A DNA stretch of 64,000 nucleotides from CAYYNQ01 sp964473105 (GTDB lineage: Bacteria; Sumerlaeota; Sumerlaeia; MVZB01): assembly GCA_964473105.1 (NCBI GenBank), contig CAYYNQ010000067.1, forward strand, positions 1 through 64,000. The letters run 5' to 3'. Made by a program: the position numbers and the translations under genes. This document shows, piece after piece, positions 58,201 through 64,000 of this stretch (position 1 is its first letter; the number at the start of each line of letters is the position of its first letter). The notes beneath the pieces were generated by a model. It was not told where the DNA came from and searched no databases. It saw only the letters and a program-made list of their open reading frames with translations.

Positions 58201-58805
58201 CCCTTGAGGAATATGATGAACAGGCCGCACGACTGACCTTCCTCAAGGATCAGGAGAGGGATCTTTCCACCGCGGCTGAACAGTTGCAGGGTACCATAGC
58301 GAAACTGGATGAAACCACCCGCCGTCTTTTCCAGGAAACCTTCGAGGAGGTCCGGTCGAATTTCGTCTCGATGTTCAGACGTCTTTTCAACGGTGGAAAG
58401 GCTGATCTGGTTCTCGAGACACCCGAGGGGCTGGACCCCCTCCTGGATGGCGGCGTGGAGATTGTTGCCCAGCCCCCCGGAAAAAAACTGCAGAACATCA
58501 CGTTAATGTCGGGTGGCGAAAAGGCGATGACGGCAATTGGCCTGCTTTTCGGCCTTTTTCTCCACAAGCCGTCTCCATTCTGCATACTTGACGAGGTGGA
58601 CGCGCCGCTGGACGACGTGAATGTTGAGCGGTTCAAGCAGGTCCTTGAGGAATTCAAGAAGGATACACAGTTCCTGATCATCACTCACAACAAGCTGACG
58701 ATGGAGTTGGCTGATGCCCTGTATGGCGTCACGATGGAGGAATCCGGTGTATCGAAGTTTGTGTCCGTACGATTCGATCAGGCTGAAAAAATCGTCGCCG
58801 TCTGA
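55227..58805 (+). CDS. smc: Chromosome segregation protein SMC
   Basis: Long coiled-coil ATPase that compacts and aligns the chromosome with ScpA/ScpB. Walker A GPNGCGKSN (residues 31-39), then two coiled-coil arms (about 170-500 and 670-1020) separated by a hinge (about 515-640, with GSRLQHVITDKADQARAAI). At the C-terminus are the ABC signature LMSGGEKAMTAIGLLF and Walker B FCILDEVDAPLDDVNVERF, with the D-loop. The length of 1192 residues is typical. AGGAG lies 10 bases before the ATG. scpA and scpB are not adjacent, and ftsY, a common neighbour, is absent. Confidence 0.97.
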   Translation: MFFKSIDVVGFKSFASRTTFDFMPGTTVVVGPNGCGKSNILDAIKWVLGEQGAKQLRGKKMQDVIFSGSASFKPLGVAEVRLTIDNKMRVLPMDFNEVQVTRRLFRNGESEYQINKIPCRLRDIHNLFMGTGIGKSSYSMIEQGRIGQIINSKPIERRYLFEEAAGISKYKARKLEALRKLERTEIDLSRLRDLLVEVERQVNSLKRQAGKARRYRELIGKYERGEQELILIRFRGISGQLEEVGADLSGVRGKLGGMREVLSLRNAAINEARDKSEALNQQVQDGSQALYDLQNNITNCQHQIQRLADRIQGRDERKKQIALELRELSERKDEIELRHEENRLRRERFEESLGKNTELYESHESNYRELKSRTQARTQNIDELVGKTSQLRKTMSEMEIEVRSAEAQLTRLEGAKQEAEEQAATLGGDIRDLERGHAGLGKQADSGAEKLGKQEQEHESLDGRLGEKREELLTLQGELEKSLRNLHADRSRLETLRELAASYEGFYQGVREVMQLSGSGGLRGIRGVVANLIEAGADHELAIEVALGSRLQHVITDKADQARAAIMNLKKHGRGRATFLPLDRLRIQEPGADLLDAVGSPGVIGLASDIVRHDPSIKRAVQYLLGTTLLVESLDVGLKLSKQGFNGRFVSLDGQLINPSGSMTGGRVRSTGLLTREREIRTLEKDTERLDRRTVQMRNQVDRISGETEKLDARLTRGKALLETRRLEHHNMLKDLEVMERQIGEAREQLSRRNTQVSQIGGECRDYRDAVKKKSGLIQSSGAKLKKLEEELEKERDEARNQSEEIVEMGAMVAEAQAVMAQSREAIAEAKREQGEIQRDLNAYDQKKEQQLAEQDGLIREKSQLEEKIGQIQGEIDRVGSEREGLNKRLNHDQSDRDRVVTRIRELGSEIESYERDEKQLDNSLRESEMRQIELRTRVNELNEQCDTKYGLGLESLASKLGDIDRDPAELQKSVTEMKMKLDRIGIVNMGALEEYDEQAARLTFLKDQERDLSTAAEQLQGTIAKLDETTRRLFQETFEEVRSNFVSMFRRLFNGGKADLVLETPEGLDPLLDGGVEIVAQPPGKKLQNITLMSGGEKAMTAIGLLFGLFLHKPSPFCILDEVDAPLDDVNVERFKQVLEEFKKDTQFLIITHNKLTMELADALYGVTMEESGVSKFVSVRFDQAEKIVAV

Positions 58806-58828
58806 TTTGCTCGATCCATTTCCATGAC

Positions 58829-60388
58829 ATGGGTGACGGTGGTGTTCCCCCCAAGGTTTCTCTTGTGATCTGGTATCGAACTGGTTTCCGCCGTTGCTCC
58901 GCCGGGCAGATTCATCCGTTCCTTGCAGGAATCGTGCTTGCATTTCTGGTATGCTTGGTTTTCGGCGGTCTCTGGTTCATGCTGGAATTGGGGGGAGATC
59001 AAGGGCTGGCTACTAGTATTGGCCGGGGAGGCAACGAGGACGCACGGGAATTTAGGGACGATCTGGCTGGGAGAATTGGGCGGGATACCGATCGGGCAAG
59101 CCTGATGGAGAAACGCCCGGTCCCGGTGGTTGCCGGAAATCAGCCGCCCCCCTCGCATGTTGTTCGCGGCATGAATGACAACTGGCCGTTGCCGGCGGTC
59201 CCTCCCATTGACCTTTTTGATATCATGGAAATATCGGAAACCAGTGACCTTTCGGAAACCCCGGCGGCTCGGGCCAATGGGGGGCTGTTTCTGCATTGGG
59301 AAGCGCCAGACCAGATCCATCCGCACGGCGAAATGATCCTGCTCCCGGGTTCAGGTGAATTCGGCATCCTGTTGAGGGTGATTCTGTCGGGCCGATCCAG
59401 GCCGCCGGATTCCGGCCGTATCGGTGAAGTTGTGTTGTCGGCAAGTTCTGGCCGGATCAGGCATGAAATCCTGGACGAACACAGCATCAGGCTTGTTTAT
59501 GACCCGGTTCCTTATTCCACCCTTGTCGACCTGGATGTCCGCATCAAATGGCTGGATGGCGAAGACTCTATGACCATAGGGGATTCCGTGCACTTGATGA
59601 CTCCCATGAGTACGGCGTTGATGATTGATGGCATTATCGACGGTTATGAAGTGGGGCGTTATCCGGATCCGCTTGACCCGGAGGTCAGAAGAAAATTCAA
59701 GGTCCGGTCCAAGTGGCCCGAGTTGTATCCGGATCGATATCATCATCCTCACTATCTCTATCGCGTCGATTCGCGCAGCAAGGGTCTGACAATCTCGCCC
59801 CATATCGACCTGGGGTTTTTCGCCATTGATTATCCATGGGAGTCGCTTGGGCTGCCCCAGTATGTGGCGATAGACCATCATCTCGTAAGGAAGCTGGAGG
59901 AGGTGATATTCCTGATGAAGAAGGATGGTTACGAGGTTCCGGGCCTGACGCCGATCTACGGGTTTCGGCCGCCGGTTTTCAACCTGGGGACGATCAAGTC
60001 CAAACCTGACACAAACCTGAAGGAGCCCTTCTCGATGCATCAATACGGGCGGGCGGTCGACTTTATCATTGATGCTACCGGGAACGGCGTGATGGATGAT
60101 CTTAACCACGATGGTGTCAGTGACATCTATGACGCTGCGGTGATTATGCATTATGTCAATATTCTGGACCGTGATTATCGTAAGAGCGGCTTCCTTGAGA
60201 TGGTCGGGGGCGCTGGGATATATTCGGGCCACGACTTTGTTGAACGCCTTGAGTATTACCCGCAAACCCCCTATATTCACGTCGATACCCGGGGATTTCT
60301 GAGGCCCGATGGGACTCTGATTCGCTGGGACGGGGACGGGACCGGGCAGTGGCCCAATGGGGAAACAATTCGCTGGGGAGATATCTGA
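58829..60388 (+). CDS. Membrane-anchored M15-type (D-Ala-D-Ala carboxypeptidase-like) peptidase
   Basis: 519 residues with one N-terminal transmembrane anchor (HPFLAGIVLAFLVCLVFGG, about residues 30-50) and a long exported part. The C-terminal domain has the zinc motif SMHQYGRAVD (S402, H404, D411; the S-x-H-x-x-G-x-A-x-D pattern of M15/VanY-type enzymes) and the third ligand region YIHVDTRG (H484). A calcium-like DLNHDGVSD loop sits between. Residues ~150-300 form an extra beta-rich domain not found in VanY. Cleavage of peptidoglycan stem peptides is likely. It starts 24 bp after smc and is followed, 18 bp on, by a muramidase gene, which supports a cell-wall role. Confidence 0.82.
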   Translation: MGDGGVPPKVSLVIWYRTGFRRCSAGQIHPFLAGIVLAFLVCLVFGGLWFMLELGGDQGLATSIGRGGNEDAREFRDDLAGRIGRDTDRASLMEKRPVPVVAGNQPPPSHVVRGMNDNWPLPAVPPIDLFDIMEISETSDLSETPAARANGGLFLHWEAPDQIHPHGEMILLPGSGEFGILLRVILSGRSRPPDSGRIGEVVLSASSGRIRHEILDEHSIRLVYDPVPYSTLVDLDVRIKWLDGEDSMTIGDSVHLMTPMSTALMIDGIIDGYEVGRYPDPLDPEVRRKFKVRSKWPELYPDRYHHPHYLYRVDSRSKGLTISPHIDLGFFAIDYPWESLGLPQYVAIDHHLVRKLEEVIFLMKKDGYEVPGLTPIYGFRPPVFNLGTIKSKPDTNLKEPFSMHQYGRAVDFIIDATGNGVMDDLNHDGVSDIYDAAVIMHYVNILDRDYRKSGFLEMVGGAGIYSGHDFVERLEYYPQTPYIHVDTRGFLRPDGTLIRWDGDGTGQWPNGETIRWGDI

Positions 60389-60405
60389 TTCCCGGATACA
60401 AAAAC

Positions 60406-61668
60406 ATGAGGCGCCTTTACATCTGTCGCTGCCAGGTGTCCCGCTTTATCCTGTTCGTGTTCATCATGCTGGCGAGTGTTCGCCCCGCTGCGCCGGAACA
60501 TGTGGACAGTTTTCAGCCGGGAATCGAGATTCTGGCACGGCATTATGCAGACCAGTTGAGGAACAAGCGTGTCGGTATCCTGACAAACCCGACCGGTATC
60601 GACCGGAATTTACGCTCGACGATCGATATAATACGTTCCCTGCCCGACGTGAATGTTATCCGGCTGTTTTCTCCCGAACATGGCATCCGCGGATCATATA
60701 AGGCCGGCGAAAAGGTTGATGAATATATTGATGCAGCAACCGGCCTCCAGATCGTCAGCCTTTACGGGAAATCGCGCAAGCCGCCGACATCATCCATCGA
60801 CGATCTTGATGTGGTTGTCTATGATATCCAGGATATCGGCAGCCGTACCTATACCTTCATTTCCACGATGACATACATGATGGAATCCTGTGAGAAGGCG
60901 GGCGTATCCTTTCTGGTCCTGGATCGTCCCTGCCCGATGGGTGGGGATCGCATCGGTGGGCCGATGATTGAGGATCGGTTTCTCTCGTTCATTGGCATCC
61001 ACAACGTTCCCCAGGTTTACGGCCTGACTGCGGGGGAATGGGCGAGGCTGATGCAGGCCGAGCGCACTCCTGGTATCAGGTTGGCGGTGATCCCGATGAA
61101 GGGGTGGAGGAGGGGGCGTCTCTTCGGTGACCTGGGTTTTCCATGGGTGCCAACCTCCGAGCACATTCCGGCTTGGGAAACGGCCTTCTTCTATGCCATG
61201 ACGGGATCCTTGGGTGAGTTGGGAAATGTGAGTAACGGGGTTGGCACGCCGACACCCTTCGAACTGGTCGGTGCACCCTGGGTTGATGCAGCCAAAATAA
61301 CCGCCGCAATGAATCGGAAGGCACTGGGTGGTGTAAGGTTCCGCTCGACATCATTCAGGCCACGTTACGGAACCTTCGATGGGGTTCTCTGTCATGGTTT
61401 CCAGATCCACAAGACCGGACCGTCACAATGTGATCCGGCAAAAGTTGGCCTGAAGATACTTGAGGTTTTGAGCATGTTGTATCCGGAAAAGAATCTATTT
61501 CGGGATACGGGCAGTGGCGGCTACCGGATGTTTCAGAAGTCGGTTGGTGATAGCCGGCTTCTCGAAAGACTGGGATCCGGGCAGGAACTGGGCTCCAGCG
61601 AGAAGATTCTTGAACGATCCCTGCAGGATTACGGGAAACGGCGTCATGCCGTCTTGATTTATGAGTAA
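60406..61668 (+). CDS. namZ: Exported exo-beta-N-acetylmuramidase, NamZ type (DUF1343)
   Basis: DUF1343 (GH171) family; the characterised NamZ releases N-acetylmuramic acid from the non-reducing ends of peptidoglycan fragments. The N-terminus, from the ATG at 60406, is a signal peptide (RFILFVFIMLASVRPAAP). Landmarks: KRVGILTNPTGIDRN, IRLFSPEHGIRG, VSLYGKSRKPP, VVYDIQDIGSRTYTFISTM, FLVLDRPCPMGGDRIGGPM, VPQVYGLTAGEWARL, PMKGWRRG, and the DTGSGGYRMFQ end; these cover the family's conserved catalytic Glu region (FSPEHG). The length of 420 residues fits. The open frame starts earlier inside the peptidase gene, but the signal-peptide ATG is preferred. Confidence 0.9.
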   Translation: MRRLYICRCQVSRFILFVFIMLASVRPAAPEHVDSFQPGIEILARHYADQLRNKRVGILTNPTGIDRNLRSTIDIIRSLPDVNVIRLFSPEHGIRGSYKAGEKVDEYIDAATGLQIVSLYGKSRKPPTSSIDDLDVVVYDIQDIGSRTYTFISTMTYMMESCEKAGVSFLVLDRPCPMGGDRIGGPMIEDRFLSFIGIHNVPQVYGLTAGEWARLMQAERTPGIRLAVIPMKGWRRGRLFGDLGFPWVPTSEHIPAWETAFFYAMTGSLGELGNVSNGVGTPTPFELVGAPWVDAAKITAAMNRKALGGVRFRSTSFRPRYGTFDGVLCHGFQIHKTGPSQCDPAKVGLKILEVLSMLYPEKNLFRDTGSGGYRMFQKSVGDSRLLERLGSGQELGSSEKILERSLQDYGKRRHAVLIYE

Positions 61669-62815
61669 CCCCCCCCTTGATCCCCCACAACGTATATTGA
61701 TTGTCCGGCTCAGTGCCCTTGGCGACATCATCCACGGACTCACGTTGCTGACCGCTCTCCGGCAGTCTCTGCCTGATGCGACGATTGGCTGGTTGTGTGA
61801 GCCGGCTGGAGCGCAGCTGCTTGAGGGGCATCCGTTGCTGGACAGGTTGCACGTCGCCCCGCGTCGGAAGTGGAAATTGAACCACTGGTGTGCATTTGGA
61901 AGCGCAATTGCCTCATTGAGGCGTGAATTGAAAGGTGCCGCGTATGATGTGTCGATCGATCTGCAGGGCCTCAGTAAGAGTGCGATGTGGCCTTGGTTGG
62001 CCGGGATACCAATCAGGATCGGGTATGCGGGCGGCCGATCGAGGGAGCTGAGTTGCTTCCTCAACAATCGTCGGGTCCCGCCGCCGCAGGGTCCAAGCCA
62101 TGTCATTCAATGCGGGTTGGAACTGATGCTTGGCCTGGGCCTGATGCCTCCCGTTGGGATTCAGGTCAGGACTCACGTATATCTGCCTGATATTGACCGG
62201 CAGCGTGCGGGTGAGATCCTCTCGGGCAGGGATTCGAGGGCCGCTCCACCCCTTGTCGTCATGAGTCTGGGTGCAGGATGGCTGACGAAGATATGGGCGC
62301 CGGAAAAATATGCGCAACTGGCGGTTCGACTGGTCGAGGAACGGAATGCCTGTGTCGTCCTGGCTTGGGGTCCCGGCGAGGAATACCTGATCAGTGAGTG
62401 TCTGGATCATATTTGTTGGAACAAGCCTCCCGGATACGGGAACGATACCATCGGCCCTGACAGGGCATTCACCCGCTCAACGGTTCCATGTAGGCCGGGA
62501 ATCCATGTCATGCCCGCTTCAAAATTTATGGAATTGTCAGCAGTCATATCCCGGGCGAACCTGTTTGTGGGGGGTGACACGGGCCCGACGCACATGGCGG
62601 CAGCCCTGCGGGTCCCAACTGTTTCGATGATGGGTCCGCTCGATGCCCGGGTCAACGGGCCACTGGGTGAGCATTGCACGACCATTCAGCACGCAGTCCC
62701 GTCCAGGCCGCCTAGGGGGGTTAATCACCGTAAATGGTGTGACCCGCAGACCGACCTGAAACATGTTACGGTTGATGAGGTCTATTCTGGCTGTCTTGCT
62801 TTTCTGCATCGGTGA
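61661..62815 (+). CDS. Heptosyltransferase-like glycosyltransferase (GT9)
   Basis: GT-B enzyme of the WaaC/WaaF (GT9) family that adds heptose or related sugars to lipid A-core, implying an outer membrane with LPS-like lipid. N-terminal RILIVRLSALGDIIHGLTLLTALRQSLPDATIGWL, YDVSIDLQGLSKSA, then C-terminal PLVVMSLGAGWLTKIWAPEKYAQLA and LFVGGDTGPTHMAAALRVPTVSMMGP, the GT9 sugar-nucleotide loop with its D-T-G-x-x-H. The length is 384 residues. The ATG (61661) lies 8 bp inside the end of namZ, so translation is coupled. Heptosyltransferase donor specificity is inferred. Confidence 0.9.
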   Translation: MSNPPLDPPQRILIVRLSALGDIIHGLTLLTALRQSLPDATIGWLCEPAGAQLLEGHPLLDRLHVAPRRKWKLNHWCAFGSAIASLRRELKGAAYDVSIDLQGLSKSAMWPWLAGIPIRIGYAGGRSRELSCFLNNRRVPPPQGPSHVIQCGLELMLGLGLMPPVGIQVRTHVYLPDIDRQRAGEILSGRDSRAAPPLVVMSLGAGWLTKIWAPEKYAQLAVRLVEERNACVVLAWGPGEEYLISECLDHICWNKPPGYGNDTIGPDRAFTRSTVPCRPGIHVMPASKFMELSAVISRANLFVGGDTGPTHMAAALRVPTVSMMGPLDARVNGPLGEHCTTIQHAVPSRPPRGVNHRKWCDPQTDLKHVTVDEVYSGCLAFLHR

Positions 62816-62898
62816 CTATCCATGGCTGTGATCCCTTGCCGCATACTAAAGACGGATGGAAGCGGACCTGCCCGGGGGGAAGCCCGGTTCGTCGGCCG

Positions 62899-64000
62899 AT
62901 GAGAATTCAGCCCTTCCAGGATCAAGGATTCCGGGTCTGGTGTGTCCGGGAACTGTTGCTGCCGTCTTTGGTCTACCTCCTGGTTTTTACGGTGATGTCT
63001 TGGCCTTGGATGGGTTCGTTCAACACCCACTTCTTCGCCGATCGGGGTGATGGGCTGCAGAACGTCTGGAATATGTGGTGGGTCAACATGGCCCTCACCG
63101 AGATGCATGCTCTGCCATGGTATACGGGTTACCTGCATTATCCGCAGGGGGTTTCCCTGCTGGCGCATACATTGAACCCATTCAACGGTATTGTCGGCAG
63201 CCTGTTGCAGACAGTCCTGAGCCTTGTTCAGGCGTTCAATGCGATGGTCGTCTTTTCATTTGTGGCAGGTGGGGTGACTGCATTCTGGCTGGCCGGGACG
63301 ATATGTCGTTCCCGACAGGGCAGAATGCTTGTGGGGGGGATGTTCACGTTTTCATCCTATCATTTTGCCCATGCACACGGCCATATGCAACTGGTTGCAT
63401 TGGAGTGGCTTCCGCTTTTCTTGCTCTTCTTTCATCATCTGCTCGTCAATCGGGGGTTCATATGGGCGGTCGGATCGGCATCCGCCCTGTTCCTGGTCCT
63501 GTTGTGCGATTATTATTATTTCTTTTACTGCATCATGATGGCTTGCCTGATGATTGTCTGGAGTTGCCTGGGGCCTGGCCGACCTCGGTTCGCGTATCTG
63601 AAATCGTTGGTGTATTTTTTCGTTATGTCATGCCTCTTCACGGGTCCACTGGTTGTGTCGTTGCTTGTGCAAATCCATCTCGAGGGTCATGTTGGCATTC
63701 ACGACCCGGTCCAGAATTCGATGGATTTGCTTGCGCCCTTCGTGCCGGGTGAATTTTCCCGGTTCAATTCACTCTCCGACTCGATACGGCCGAATTTCAC
63801 CTCCAATGCCTCGGAACAGAGTGTTTATCTCGGATGGGGCGTGATTGTGCTCATGATCATCGCGGTCACCCGCAGACGGCACCTTGACCGGCACGGACTG
63901 GAACTCTGGCTGGGTGGAGGCTTCGCTTTTTTTCTTTTAAGCCTTGGCCCGAGCCTGACCATCATGGGCAATCAACACGACAGTCTGGGGATGCCCTATA
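62899..64000 (+). CDS. Polytopic membrane protein, glycosyltransferase-like (C-terminus outside window)
   Basis: Open for 367 codons to the end of the window, so partial. It shows about eight hydrophobic helices, including LLLPSLVYLLVFTVMSWPWMG at the N-terminus and a luminal loop with DRGDGLQNVWNMWWVNMALTE (acidic and aromatic, like the first loop of GT-C/YfhO-type membrane glycosyltransferases). A later loop has DLLAPFVPGEFSRF. The ATG at 62899 was chosen as the first in frame with the membrane segments; no strong ribosome-binding site is seen. It follows the GT9 gene by 83 bp on the same strand and probably belongs to the same envelope-glycan cluster. The function is not known. Confidence 0.72.
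   Translation, partial: MRIQPFQDQGFRVWCVRELLLPSLVYLLVFTVMSWPWMGSFNTHFFADRGDGLQNVWNMWWVNMALTEMHALPWYTGYLHYPQGVSLLAHTLNPFNGIVGSLLQTVLSLVQAFNAMVVFSFVAGGVTAFWLAGTICRSRQGRMLVGGMFTFSSYHFAHAHGHMQLVALEWLPLFLLFFHHLLVNRGFIWAVGSASALFLVLLCDYYYFFYCIMMACLMIVWSCLGPGRPRFAYLKSLVYFFVMSCLFTGPLVVSLLVQIHLEGHVGIHDPVQNSMDLLAPFVPGEFSRFNSLSDSIRPNFTSNASEQSVYLGWGVIVLMIIAVTRRRHLDRHGLELWLGGGFAFFLLSLGPSLTIMGNQHDSLGMPY

Noticed and set aside
59351..60280. 309-codon minus-strand frame opposite the M15-like peptidase
   Set aside because: Antisense to a gene with intact zinc-binding motifs; no family features.
1..64000. Mobile elements, CRISPR arrays, prophage, tRNA or rRNA genes
   Set aside because: No transposase, integrase, direct-repeat array, phage gene, CCA-ended cloverleaf or rRNA sequence was recognised on reading both strands; a tRNA/ncRNA covariance scan was not possible.

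Overview
This 64 kb window looks like ordinary chromosome from an uncultivated, diderm (Gram-negative type) bacterium of moderately high GC. The evidence for two membranes is a heptosyltransferase-type GT9 enzyme and FecR/ECF-type envelope signalling. Type IV pilus/type II secretion parts (PilC/GspF, a pseudopilin) and a FlgM-like anti-sigma-28 factor with a matching sigma-28-type promoter suggest pili or secretion and motility. ThyX instead of ThyA, a HisRS with archaeal/eukaryotic-looking motifs, an archaeal/eukaryotic-type MtaB and scattered housekeeping operons (rplS, clpX and trpE without their usual partners) point to a deep lineage. Low-complexity features of the pseudopilin recall Sumerlaeota/Hydrogenedentota-like genomes, but I cannot assign a phylum. 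I saw no IS elements, CRISPR arrays, prophage, rRNA or tRNA genes.

Layout. 0-7 kb: a membrane spermidine-synthase-like gene (cut by the window edge), proA, a DUF368 (PopT-type) polyprenyl-phosphate transporter, pilC, hisI and dapB. The hisI/dapB divergent region carries two perfect palindromes. 7-11 kb: a polytopic membrane/TPR protein and an MtaB-type tRNA methylthiotransferase. 11-17 kb: a co-directional block of ECF sigma factor, zinc-finger/FecR anti-sigma factor, pseudopilin and a 965-residue secreted FG-GAP/NHL beta-propeller protein. This is the most system-like novelty in the window. 17-24 kb: prfB (no programmed frameshift), polysaccharide deacetylase, cinA broken by an in-frame TAA, thyX, hisS and a glycosyltransferase. 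24-34 kb: GlcNAc-kinase-like gene, flgM, trpE, an orphan histidine kinase, hemC-hemD (4-bp overlap), tkt and a small unknown gene. 34-44 kb: clpX, ymdB-like phosphodiesterase, a polytopic membrane protein with fabG, rplS with a long acidic tail, a cellulose-synthase-like GT2, panC and panE.

44-50 kb: a four-gene minus-strand operon (FAD oxidoreductase, CaiB-type CoA-transferase, enoyl-CoA hydratase, sodium:solute symporter) that reads as uptake and CoA-dependent breakdown of an unidentified organic acid. It is preceded by about 0.7 kb without a convincing gene. 50-55 kb: a flippase whose coding frame runs upstream of its first ATG, proC, a basic protein with two AT-hook-like motifs, and a second orphan histidine kinase. 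55-64 kb: smc, then a cell-wall block of M15-like peptidase, NamZ-type exo-muramidase (DUF1343), GT9 heptosyltransferase and a polytopic membrane protein that leaves the window.

Most of the content is core metabolism (proline, lysine, histidine, tryptophan, haem, pantothenate), translation, envelope biogenesis and chromosome maintenance. All functional calls rest on recognisable motifs; no database search was run.
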